Shown piece by piece: positions 1 to 8,680 of a stretch of DNA of 12,739 nt. The notes under the pieces were generated by a model that did not search any database, was not told where the DNA came from, and saw only the letters and a program-made list of their open reading frames with translations. The position numbers and the translations under genes were made by a program. The DNA comes from Gallionella sp. (GTDB lineage: Bacteria; Pseudomonadota; Gammaproteobacteria; Burkholderiales; Gallionellaceae): positions 1-12,739 of the forward strand of contig JANLID010000310.1 of the NCBI GenBank assembly GCA_024654105.1, read 5' to 3'. Each line of letters opens with the position of its first letter. The first letter of the stretch is position 1.

Positions 1-1
1 T

Positions 2-1792
<1,791 letters not shown>

Positions 1793-1825
1793 TTTAAATG
1801 CTTGCAATTTAGAAAGGAGAAAATC

Positions 1826-2100
1826 ATGGATGGGCTATTTTCACTGTTATTGTTTGCCGGGTTGTTCTTTCTGATGATGCGCTTTGGCTGCGGCGCACAC
1901 ATCAGCCATGGTCACCAGCATGGCGGGCATGGTGCGGCGGATGGTAGTGGCATTGACCCGGGGTGTGTGACATGCAAGTGGCTGCGGATAGCGGGTACAC
2001 GAAAGTGCATCAGGGTGTGCTTTATCGCTTTTGCTCCAAAAGCTGCCTGGACAAGTTTGACGCTGACCCGCAACAGTACCTGGGAAAGGAGCAATCATGA
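1826..2100 (+). pseudogene. YHS-domain metal-binding protein, frameshifted
   Basis: The start at 1826 has a good ribosome site (AAAGGAG, 1813-1819). The first 45 codons give a hydrophobic segment (LFSLLLFAGLFFLMMRFGCG) and a His/Gly-rich stretch (HISHGHQHGGHG), as in small membrane-anchored copper-cluster YHS proteins. The expected YHS core DPVCGM is broken: after GAC CCG there are two extra G (1961-1962), making a run of four. From 1963 the frame shifted by one reads VCDMQV, then YTKVHQGVLYRFCSKSCLDK and a PQQYLG tail, ending at TGA 2098-2100. That stop overlaps the next start as ATGA, which confirms the original end. The conserved CGM Gly is also changed (GGC to GAC, giving CDM). In the unshifted frame translation runs on to 2281 with unrelated sequence. 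YHS domains bind metals, here presumably copper; the gene as it stands should not make an intact domain. Confidence 0.82.
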
Positions 2101-2399
2101 AACAAGGTATATCTTTGACTGCGGTTGGTCATGCGACCAGCCTGTTTCTGGCCATCACGTTTTCACTGTGCGTGGTGTTCGATCTGGCATTCCCGCAGCA
2201 CGCGATGTACGAGGCATGGCGCGAATTGTTACCGTGGTTCGAATGGATCAGTTGGTCCAGCTTTGGGTTGGGCGTGATTGAAAGTTATGGCTACGGCTGG
2301 TATTTCGCGCTGATCTGGGTGCCACTGTACAACCTTTTCTTGTGTGGTTCCGCTCGGCACGGTTCGGGACAGTGCTGTACCAGGAACCAGGAAAAGTAA
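2097..2399 (+). CDS. Small DUF5676-like membrane protein
   Basis: This encodes a 100-residue membrane protein of unknown function, recognised from memory as DUF5676-like by a long N-terminal helix (about 9-31), the FDLAFPQHAMYEAW segment, a W-rich middle (WFEWISWSSFGLG) and a second helix ending in WVPLYNLF (about 68-82). AAGGAG at 2086-2091 precedes the ATG, and the ATGA overlap with the YHS gene suggests translational coupling. The last 18 residues (from CGSARHG) are polar and do not look like the family. A +1 shift near 2340 would instead give VWFRSARFG, closer to what I would expect, so a C-terminal frameshift is possible but not proven. Such proteins are commonly found beside copA and YHS genes; the exact job is unknown. 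Confidence 0.6.
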   Translation: MKQGISLTAVGHATSLFLAITFSLCVVFDLAFPQHAMYEAWRELLPWFEWISWSSFGLGVIESYGYGWYFALIWVPLYNLFLCGSARHGSGQCCTRNQEK

Positions 2400-2402
2400 C
2401 TG

Positions 2403-2711
2403 GTGACGATTTATGGCCTGTGGTCGCTGGTCATTATCAACTCCGCGGTGTTCATCATTTTCGCGTTCAGCTTCACCAAGCCGAAAACGCCGCGCGACTG
2501 GCGCTCGTTCGGCGCGTTCTCGGCTTTCATCGTCGCGCTGTTCACTGAAATGTACGGTTTTCCGCTGACCATTTACCTGCTGTCCGGTTGGCTGGGCAGC
2601 CACTATCCCGGTGTTGATTTCATGTCACACGACGCAGGCCACTTATTGGAAGTGATGTTTGGTTGGCGCGCCAACACTATATCCCTTTCTTCGTCTTCAA
2701 TTTGCGATTGA
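2403..2711 (+). pseudogene. Truncated isoprenylcysteine methyltransferase (ICMT)-family membrane protein
   Basis: The GTG at 2403 lies behind an AGGA site at 2389-2392. The product begins with two membrane segments (about 6-24 and 36-60), separated by TKPKTPRDWRSFGAF, and reaches the SHDAGHLLEVMFGW region typical of a bacterial ICMT/PEMT-like family in copper operons. Full members run to about 200 residues or more and carry the SAM-binding RHPQY-type motif in the second half. Here the family-like sequence stops at about residue 90 (FGWRAN), followed by a Ser-rich tail (ISLSSSS) and a stop. The catalytic half is absent from the window. The break lies at a perfect 14-bp palindrome (GTTGGCGCGCCAAC, 2662-2675) and about 130 bases before repeat copy A1, so deletion or insertion-linked recombination is likely. 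Family identity is recalled, not searched. Confidence 0.65.
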
Positions 2712-2806
2712 ATATTAAGCGCCGGTTTCCGACTTGGCAGCGCACAGATGAATTACTCATAAGTCAGAAATATAGGCGACACTTGACACTTTTCTTGTTC
2801 CCACGG

Positions 2807-2868
2807 TCTGATGAAACTACTAGCCATTCGACTTGGTTGTCCGAAAACGACAACCAAGTCGCTGGTTA
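2807..2868 (+). repeat. Palindromic repeat family A, copy 1
   Basis: This element of about 62 bases starts with TCTGATG and AACTACTAGCCATTC. A 12-bp stem follows (GACTTGGTTGTC, 2830-2841, pairing perfectly with GACAACCAAGTC, 2849-2860) around a 7-nt loop CGAAAAC. An outer arm TAGCCA (2821-2826) pairs with TGGTTA (2863-2868), leaving a TTC/GC internal bulge. Other copies lie at 6347-6408 (opposite strand) and 12648-12708. No T run follows, so it is not an obvious intrinsic terminator. The surrounding 2680-2870 stretch is noticeably A+T-richer than its neighbours. Confidence 0.88.
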
Positions 2869-2946
2869 ATCATGCCGCGCACAGTATTGCCCTACCCGTC
2901 ATGTGTCAGCGTGGGAGTCATCGGTGTTCGGATGTGCGGTGGAAGG

Positions 2947-2973
2947 TTGCCTGTCCGGGCGCAATGGTATGAT
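2947..2973 (+). promoter_or_regulatory. Probable promoter of murJ (extended -10)
   Basis: TATGAT at 2968-2973 is preceded by TG at 2965-2966, giving an extended -10 (TGGTATGAT). TTGCCT at 2947-2952 could serve as a -35 with a short 15-base spacer. The murJ start lies 36 bases downstream. This is a pattern match only. The rest of 2874-3008 shows no gene. Confidence 0.5.
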
Positions 2974-3008
2974 GCGCGGCGTTCACAGCGGATAATCCTC
3001 GACCCAGC

Positions 3009-4553
3009 ATGAATCTACTCAAAGCCCTCGCCACGATCAGCAGTCTGACGCTGGTCTCGCGCATTCTGGCCTTTGCGCGCGATGTGCTGATTGCGCGTAT
3101 CTTCGGCGCGGGGGCGGCGACGGACGCGTTCTTCGTCGCGTTCAAGCTGCCCAACCTGCTGCGCCGCCTGTTCGCCGAGGGCGCGTTCTCGCAGGCGTTC
3201 GTGCCGATCTTCGGCGAATACCGGAACCGGCGCGGGCACGACGAAACCAAGCTGCTGGTCGATCACGTCACCACCATGCTGGCGCTGATCCTGTTTGTCG
3301 TGACGCTGATCGGCATCATTGCCGCGCCGATACTGGTTTATATCAGCGCGCCAGGCTTCATCAAGGATGCGGAGAAATTTGACCTCACTGTGCGGTTGCT
3401 GCGCATCACTTCGCCGTACATCTTCTTCATTTCGCTGGTGTCGGTCGCGGCGGGCATCCTCAATACCTACAACAAATTCTGGGTGCCGGCTTTCGCGCCG
3501 GTGCTGCTCAACCTGTGCTTCATCGGCGGCGCGCTGTGGTTCGCGCCGTATTTCGACCCACCCATTCTGGTGCTGGCCTGGGCAGTGTTTGTCGCGGGTA
3601 TCGTGCAACTTGCTTTTCAAATACCGTTTCTGAAGAAGATTGGCATGTTGCCGGGCATCCGCTTCAGCCTCAAGGACGAAGGCATGTGGCGCGTCATCCG
3701 GCAAATGGGGCCGGCGGCATTCGGCGTGTCTATCGCGCAGATCAGCCTGATCATCAACACCATCTTCGCCTCATTCCTGATAGCAGGCAGCGTGTCGTGG
3801 CTGTATTACGCCGACCGGCTGATGGAATTCCCCGCAGGAGTGTTGGGTGTGGCCATCGGCACGATCTTGCTGCCGTCGCTGTCCAAATGCCATGCCGACA
3901 ACAATACGGCGGAATACTCGAAGCTGCTGGACTGGGGATTGCGCCTGACCATCATGCTGACGCTGCCCGCCGCGCTGGCGCTGGGACTGATTGCCGTGCC
4001 GCTGCTGGCGACCTTCTTTCAGCACGGCGCGTTTACCGCGCACGACGTACTGATGACGCGCAATGCGCTGGCCGGCTACAGCGTTGGCCTGATCGGGCTG
4101 ATCCTGGTGAAAATTCTCGCGCCGGGCTTCTATGCGAAGCAGGACATCAAGACCCCGGTGAAGATCGGGATTGCCACCCTGATTGCCACGCAGGCGATGA
4201 ACGTGCTGTTTGTGTTCGGTCTCGATCTCCAACATGCCGGGCTGGCACTCGCCATCGGGCTGGGGGCATGTTTCAACTCCGCAATCCTGTTCCATTATCT
4301 TCGCAAGCGTGGCATCTACCGGCCGGAGCCGGACTGGGCGAAGTTCTTCGTCAAGGTATGCATCGCATTGCTGGGGCTCGGCCTCGCGCTGTGGTTCGGC
4401 ATGGGTACCGAGCAGAGCTGGCTGACCAGATCGGGCTGGACGCGCATCCTGCATCTGTCGGCGTTGGTCGTGGGCGGCGTAGTGGCTTACTTCGCCGTGC
4501 TCGCCGCACTGGGTTTCCGCCCCAGGGATTTTTCGCGGCGGGCAGTGCACTGA
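3009..4553 (+). CDS. murJ: Lipid II flippase MurJ
   Basis: MurJ is an integral inner-membrane protein of the MOP superfamily. It flips the undecaprenyl-linked peptidoglycan precursor lipid II to the periplasm and is usually essential. The 514 residues match the family along their whole length, from MNLLKALATISSLTLVSR to the C-terminal ALGFRPRDFSRRAV. Arg residues required in E. coli MurJ are at the same positions: R18 and R24 in the first helix, R52 in KLPNLLRR, and R270 in YYADRLMEFPAG. About 14 hydrophobic segments are visible. The ATG at 3009 is chosen because it gives the canonical N-terminus, although the ribosome site is weak. The gene looks monocistronic here, with a likely promoter just upstream and no clear terminator downstream. 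Overlapping frames, including a 355-codon one, are shadows. This is a conserved housekeeping gene between the decaying copper cluster and the defence region. Confidence 0.97.
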   Translation: MNLLKALATISSLTLVSRILAFARDVLIARIFGAGAATDAFFVAFKLPNLLRRLFAEGAFSQAFVPIFGEYRNRRGHDETKLLVDHVTTMLALILFVVTLIGIIAAPILVYISAPGFIKDAEKFDLTVRLLRITSPYIFFISLVSVAAGILNTYNKFWVPAFAPVLLNLCFIGGALWFAPYFDPPILVLAWAVFVAGIVQLAFQIPFLKKIGMLPGIRFSLKDEGMWRVIRQMGPAAFGVSIAQISLIINTIFASFLIAGSVSWLYYADRLMEFPAGVLGVAIGTILLPSLSKCHADNNTAEYSKLLDWGLRLTIMLTLPAALALGLIAVPLLATFFQHGAFTAHDVLMTRNALAGYSVGLIGLILVKILAPGFYAKQDIKTPVKIGIATLIATQAMNVLFVFGLDLQHAGLALAIGLGACFNSAILFHYLRKRGIYRPEPDWAKFFVKVCIALLGLGLALWFGMGTEQSWLTRSGWTRILHLSALVVGGVVAYFAVLAALGFRPRDFSRRAVH

Positions 4554-4695
4554 AACTGGTTGCCAATAGCAGCCATTGGTGAGAGGCAAGCTTCGCCATA
4601 AAACCGACACACAGCTTGCGGTACTACCCGACTGATATTTCACCTGCTTGGTTACGTATGCAACAATGCGCCTGTTCTTTCCCTGCGGCTAATTC

Positions 4696-7452
4696 ATGTC
4701 ATCGCACAAACTAACGCTCTCCCATCTCGAAAGTCTGCTGCTGCGCGCTTGCGATGACCTGCGCGGCAACATGGATGCCAGCGAGTACAAGGAATACATC
4801 TTCGGCATGTTGTTCCTCAAGCGTGCGAGCGATTTGTTCGATCAGCGCCGCAAGGAGCTGAAGAAAGAATTCGAGGCCAAGGGCATGACCGAAGCGGCGA
4901 TGAACAAGTTGCTCGACCATCCCGATCAATACTCGGGCAAATATTTTTTCGTGCCGGAGGAGGCGCACTGGTCGAAGGTTAAGCACCTGAAAGAGAACGT
5001 CGGCACCGGGCTGAACAAGGCGCTTGCCGCAATCGAAGATGCCAACATCGATGCGCTGCAAGATGTGCTCAGCGGGATCAATTTCAACAAGAAAATCGGC
5101 CAGCGCACACTCGGCGATGACACTCTTGCCGATTTTATCCAGAACTTCGAGAAAATACCGCTCAAGGACGATGACTTCGAATTCCCCGACTTGTTGGGTG
5201 CGGCTTATGAGTGGCTGATCAAATTCTTTGCCGACTCCGCCGGAAAAAAAGCGGGCGAGTTTTACACCCCGGCGGAAGTTGTGCGGATATGCGTCGAGAT
5301 TGCTGACCCGCAGCCCAACATGAGCGTGTATGACCCGACTGTCGGCTCCGGCGGCATGTTGATCCAGTCACGCGATTACCTGCAAGAGTGCGGGCACGAC
5401 CCGCGCAATCTTGCGCTCTATGGGCAAGAGAGCATAGGCACCACATGGGCGATCTGCAAGATGAACATGCTGCTGCATGGCATTTCCCATGCCGACATCC
5501 GGCAGGAAGACACCCTCAAGAATCCGGCGCACATGGACGAAGGCAACGAGCTGCGCCGCTTCGACCGCGTGCTGGCCAATCCTCCGTTCAGCCAGAACTA
5601 CAGCAAGAAAGAACTGAAGTTCGCCGGGCGCTTCCCGGTGTTCATGCCGGAGAAAGGCAAGAAGGCCGACCTGATGTTCGTGCAACACATGCTCGCGGTG
5701 CTTAAAGCAGACGGCAAGCTTGCCACCGTCATGCCGCACGGCGTGCTGTTTCGTGGCGGAGAAGAACGCGAGGCACGCAAATACTTTATCGACAAAGGCT
5801 ATCTCGAAGCTGTCATCGGCCTGCCGAGCAACCTGTTCTACGGCACCGGCATCCCCGCCTGCATCCTGGTGATGAACAAGGCCAAAGCGAAAGATCGCAA
5901 GCACGTGCTGTTCATCAACGCCGACCGCGAATATCGCGAAGGCAAGGCACAAAATTTCATGCGCCCTGAAGACCTCGACAAAATCGTCCACGCCTACCGG
6001 CAGGGCAAGAACATTCCCGCCTATGCGCAACTTGTATCCAGAGATGACATCGCCGCCGAAGACTACAACTGCAACATCCGCCGCTACGTGGACAACGCCC
6101 CGCCACCCGAACCGCACGACGTGCGCGCCCATCTGCATGGCGGCATCCCCACCGTGGAAATCGAAGCACTGAGCCGTTACTGGAACAACTACGCCGGGCT
6201 GAAAGAAGGCAGCTTCATTCCGCGTTCACCCGTAGGTTGGGTTAGCCCGCAGGGCGTAACCCAACACGCAGTTCACGAAAAGACGTTGGGTTACGCTGCG
6301 CTAACCCAACCTACGAAATCTTCGCTCCCCTCGCCCGCAAGCGGGATAACCAGCGACTTGGCTGCGGTTGTTTCGCAGCCTAGTCGAATGGCTAGTAGTT
6401 CCATCAGAGGGGCTGGGGGAGAGGGTGTGTACCAAGATTTCACTGCACCGCTCAAGGACAAACGCGCCATCGCCGCACATGTTGCACAGCATTCCGGTCT
6501 GATAAAACGTCATGCCACGTTCATGACGCAACTTGAGCAGTGGTGGCAGAAAAATTTGCCGCTAGTGGAAGCGCTCGCCGCAGACACGAAAAAACCGCAG
6601 GCGCACACCGGCAACGTGTATGCCTTACGTCGTATCCTGCTCGCCAGCATCGCCGCCAAGTTCCCCTCCCCGCAAACAGAACCCCTCGCCCCCCGGGAGA
6701 GGGGCAGGGGTGAGGGAAAAACCTATGAGGGAGCGCACGAACAAACCCTGCTCACTCCCTACCAAATACGCGGCGCGTTCGCCAATTACGTCAACCAGCT
6801 CAAGGCCGACCTCAAATCCATCGCCGCCAGCGGCTGGGGTGCGGAACTGATCCCCGATGCGGAAATCCTGCAAAGCCAGTTCCCTCAAGTGCTGGCCGAG
6901 CAGGAACAACACCGCGCGCGGCTGGCGGAACTGCAAGCGCTGTTCGCCGCCGCCGACGAGGATGACTTCGAGGACAGCGACGAAACCGGCGTGCTGCCGG
7001 GCGACGAAGTGAAGGCGCTAAAAGCCGAACTCAAGGAACTCAACACCCGCGCCAAGCTCGCCAAGAAGGAAGGCGAAAAGGGCGACTGGACGGCCTACAT
7101 GGCTGAAGCCGCCGCCATCGAAAAACGTCTCGCCTCGCACAAGTCGCTGGAAGACGAAGCCAAAACCCTCAAGGCCGCTATCCGCAGCACCGAGAAAAAA
7201 CTGGACGAGCTGGTGGAAGCTGCCCGTGCCAAAATCAGCCGCGACGAAGCGCGGCAAGTCATTGTCGAACGCTTGGGAAGAATTTTGTTGGAAAGCTACC
7301 GCGCCTACCTGCGCGCCGACCAGCGCGCCTGCGTCGCCGCGATAGAAAACCTGTGGAACAAGTACGCGGTGACGGCGAAGGAGATCGAGGCGGAACGGGA
7401 TGCGGCCAGCAAGCAACTGCGCGAGTTTCTGGTGGAGTTGGGGTATGAGTGA
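4696..7452 (+). CDS. hsdM: Type I restriction-modification methyltransferase subunit HsdM with repeat-derived inserts
   Basis: HsdM transfers methyl groups from S-adenosylmethionine to adenine N6 in the bipartite target recognised by HsdS; with HsdR it forms the restriction complex. The N-terminal helical HsdM_N domain (about 5-150) is followed by the SAM-binding motif DPTVGSGGM (213-221) and catalytic NPPF (295-298), both intact. After HLHGGIP and ALSRYWNNYAG, residues 513-577 are encoded by palindromic repeats (6232-6429), and residues about 663-674 by a second GC-rich palindrome (6682-6717). Neither contains a stop or breaks the frame. The C-terminal third (about 720-910) is rich in E/K/A/L and probably helical or coiled-coil. 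At 918 residues it is long for the family, partly owing to the inserts. The start gives the usual N-terminus but has no good ribosome site. The end overlaps hsdS by 8 bases. Activity is likely but untested. Confidence 0.93.
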   Translation: MSSHKLTLSHLESLLLRACDDLRGNMDASEYKEYIFGMLFLKRASDLFDQRRKELKKEFEAKGMTEAAMNKLLDHPDQYSGKYFFVPEEAHWSKVKHLKENVGTGLNKALAAIEDANIDALQDVLSGINFNKKIGQRTLGDDTLADFIQNFEKIPLKDDDFEFPDLLGAAYEWLIKFFADSAGKKAGEFYTPAEVVRICVEIADPQPNMSVYDPTVGSGGMLIQSRDYLQECGHDPRNLALYGQESIGTTWAICKMNMLLHGISHADIRQEDTLKNPAHMDEGNELRRFDRVLANPPFSQNYSKKELKFAGRFPVFMPEKGKKADLMFVQHMLAVLKADGKLATVMPHGVLFRGGEEREARKYFIDKGYLEAVIGLPSNLFYGTGIPACILVMNKAKAKDRKHVLFINADREYREGKAQNFMRPEDLDKIVHAYRQGKNIPAYAQLVSRDDIAAEDYNCNIRRYVDNAPPPEPHDVRAHLHGGIPTVEIEALSRYWNNYAGLKEGSFIPRSPVGWVSPQGVTQHAVHEKTLGYAALTQPTKSSLPSPASGITSDLAAVVSQPSRMASSSIRGAGGEGVYQDFTAPLKDKRAIAAHVAQHSGLIKRHATFMTQLEQWWQKNLPLVEALAADTKKPQAHTGNVYALRRILLASIAAKFPSPQTEPLAPRERGRGEGKTYEGAHEQTLLTPYQIRGAFANYVNQLKADLKSIAASGWGAELIPDAEILQSQFPQVLAEQEQHRARLAELQALFAAADEDDFEDSDETGVLPGDEVKALKAELKELNTRAKLAKKEGEKGDWTAYMAEAAAIEKRLASHKSLEDEAKTLKAAIRSTEKKLDELVEAARAKISRDEARQVIVERLGRILLESYRAYLRADQRACVAAIENLWNKYAVTAKEIEAERDAASKQLREFLVELGYE
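6232..6314. repeat. Double palindrome of the GTAGGTTGGGTTA family, inside hsdM
   Basis: Outer arms GTAGGTTGGGTTAG (6232-6245) and CTAACCCAACCTAC (6301-6314) are perfect 14-bp inverted repeats. Each half is itself a hairpin: GTTGGGTTA 6236-6244 with TAACCCAAC 6257-6265, and GTTGGGTTA 6285-6293 with TAACCCAAC 6302-6310. This is a paired head-to-head arrangement like a REP/BIME unit. Repeats of this type (GTTGGGTTACGC) are, from memory, frequent in intergenic DNA of many proteobacteria. Here the whole unit is translated in frame. Confidence 0.9.
6325..6427. repeat. GC-rich CCCCTC/GAGGGG repeat interrupted by family A copy 2
   Basis: CCCCTCGCCCGCAAGCGGGA (6327-6346, with its own CCCGC/GCGGG hairpin) lies to the left of repeat A2 and GAGGGGCTGGGGGAGAGGG (6407-6425) lies to its right. 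Joined, they give the arrangement seen at 6682-6716, which suggests that A2 entered, or replaced the centre of, an older GC-rich repeat. The outer limits are approximate. Confidence 0.6.
6347..6408 (-). repeat. Palindromic repeat family A, copy 2, inside hsdM
   Basis: On the minus strand this reads TCTGATGGAACTACTAGCC and so on, matching copies 1 and 3. The plus-strand stem is GACTTGGCTGCG (6355-6366) with CGCAGCCTAGTC (6374-6385), one mismatch, around the 7-nt loop GTTGTTT. Outer arms are TAACCA (6347-6352) and TGGCTA (6389-6394). It is read in frame by hsdM, encoding part of the stretch ITSDLAAVVSQPSRMASSS. Confidence 0.88.
6682..6716. repeat. GC-rich palindrome inside hsdM (second in-frame insert)
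   Basis: CCCCTCGCCC (6682-6691) pairs with GGGAGAGGGG (6695-6704) with one mismatch, followed by CAGGGGTGAGGG. The same class closes the window at 12711-12739. In hsdM it encodes PLAPRERGRGEG (about residues 663-674), a composition unlike the flanking protein. Confidence 0.8.
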
Positions 7453-8680
7453 ATACCCGACGCGACGCCTTGACGAGTTTATCGCTGAGGGCACGGTTCT
7501 ACTCGGTCGTGGAGATGTTATCTCCAAAGATGATATAGAAGCTCATCCGGGGCCTTATCCCATCTACTCATCGTCTGCACACAACAATGGAAAGTTTGGC
7601 GAGTATGGCAAGTTCATGTTCGACGAAGAGCTGATTACTTGGTCAGTGGACGGTGGAGGAAATTTTTTCTATCGAGCAAAGCACAAATATTCTGTGACGA
7701 ATGTCTGTGGCTATATGCGGCTACGAAGCGATGAGCTACATCCGAAATTTGTCTTTTACTCGCTCGCTAATCAGCACCGATATTTAACGTTTGACTACAC
7801 ATCCAAGGCACATCCAAGTGTTATCAAGAAGCAGTATTGGCTGCCGACAATAGGCAGAGAGCAGCAGCAAAAAATCGCCACGATCCTTACCGGCATTGAC
7901 AAAGCCATCGAAAATACCGAAGCCCTCATCGCCAAATACCAGCAGATCAAGGCAGGGTTGATGCACGACCTGTTTACCCGTGGCGTCACCGCCAACGGAA
8001 AGCTGCGCCCGCCCCGCGAACAAGCGCCGGAGCTTTACCAGGAAACGCCGCTTGGCTGGATTCCGAAGGAGTGGGAAATTCGGCAACTCCGCGAGTTGGG
8101 CGACGTTATAACTGGCAATACACCACCGGAACACACATTTTCAGGTGATGGTCGCGGCATTCCCTTTGTAACTCCTGGCGATGTTGGCAATGCTATTTTT
8201 GTTTCGGAGACTGTCCGTTCGGTAACACCGGGACTGGCAGGCATGGCTCGACTAATCATGCCAAACTCAACCTGCGTGGTTTGCATCGGCTCAACAATTG
8301 GAAAGCTTGCGCTGGTGTCGCGTGAAAGCATCACCAATCAGCAAATCAATAGCGTCTTGTGCCAAAAGCGGGAATTGAGCTTCTTAGCCTACTTCACGAT
8401 GGACTACTTTCTCCCTTCGCAACTCAGGCGTGAAGCGGGGCTTCAGGCTGTTCCAATCGTCAAGAAGAGCGTCTTCGAAAAACTGCTCGTTGCGTGGCCG
8501 ATTGCTTCGGAAGAGGCCATGGAAGTCCAAAACAAACTGCTGGGCGTTGCCGCACAGTTGGAGGCCGAAGAGGCAGTTGCCTGCAAACTCCGCCAACAAA
8601 AACTCGGCCTCATGACTGACCTCCTCACCGGCAGCGTGCGGGTGCAAGTCGCCGAAACCCAAGAGGGTAAGTCCCAATGA
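7445..8680 (+). CDS. hsdS: Type I restriction-modification specificity subunit HsdS
   Basis: HsdS reads the two halves of a bipartite DNA target and docks two HsdM subunits. The start chosen is the ATG at 7445 (MSEYPTRRL), which overlaps the hsdM stop by 8 bases and has GGAG at 7434-7437; an earlier in-frame Met at 7400 lies inside hsdM and is unlikely. Of 411 residues, 1-135 form target-recognition domain 1, about 138-178 the central conserved helix (REQQQKIATIL to KAGLMHDLFTRG), about 200-370 domain 2 beginning ETPLGWIPKEWE, and the end a second conserved helix (KLGLMTDLLTGS). The KxGLMxDLxT motif at both helices shows the usual internal pseudo-repeat, so the subunit is full length. The first recognition domain is A+T-richer than its surroundings, common for exchangeable HsdS domains. 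The target sequence cannot be read from this. The stop overlaps the next start as ATGA. Confidence 0.94.
   Translation: MSEYPTRRLDEFIAEGTVLLGRGDVISKDDIEAHPGPYPIYSSSAHNNGKFGEYGKFMFDEELITWSVDGGGNFFYRAKHKYSVTNVCGYMRLRSDELHPKFVFYSLANQHRYLTFDYTSKAHPSVIKKQYWLPTIGREQQQKIATILTGIDKAIENTEALIAKYQQIKAGLMHDLFTRGVTANGKLRPPREQAPELYQETPLGWIPKEWEIRQLRELGDVITGNTPPEHTFSGDGRGIPFVTPGDVGNAIFVSETVRSVTPGLAGMARLIMPNSTCVVCIGSTIGKLALVSRESITNQQINSVLCQKRELSFLAYFTMDYFLPSQLRREAGLQAVPIVKKSVFEKLLVAWPIASEEAMEVQNKLLGVAAQLEAEEAVACKLRQQKLGLMTDLLTGSVRVQVAETQEGKSQ

Noticed and set aside
2783..2812. TTGACA as a promoter -35
   Set aside because: The best -10 at a suitable distance is TCTGAT at 18 bases, which is part of the conserved repeat A sequence; no gene follows at the right distance.
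2807..2868. Family A repeats as intrinsic terminators
   Set aside because: No T tract follows any copy, and one copy lies within a coding sequence.
2663..2869. 68-codon frame across the A+T-rich stretch before murJ
   Set aside because: Its second half is repeat copy A1 and the first half matches no family I know; no ribosome site is evident.
3515..4582. 355-codon plus-strand frame inside murJ
   Set aside because: Alternate-frame shadow, rich in Arg/Ala/Gly; murJ is unambiguous over the same bases.
4563..4619. CCAAT/ATTGG and GCAAGCT/AGCTTGC inverted repeats as a murJ terminator
   Set aside because: The stems are short (5 and 7 bp, the latter with a 20-base loop) and lack a T run.
6232..6720. 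hsdM as a pseudogene because of the repeat inserts
   Set aside because: The frame remains open throughout, catalytic motifs are intact and the C-terminal region and hsdS overlap are preserved.
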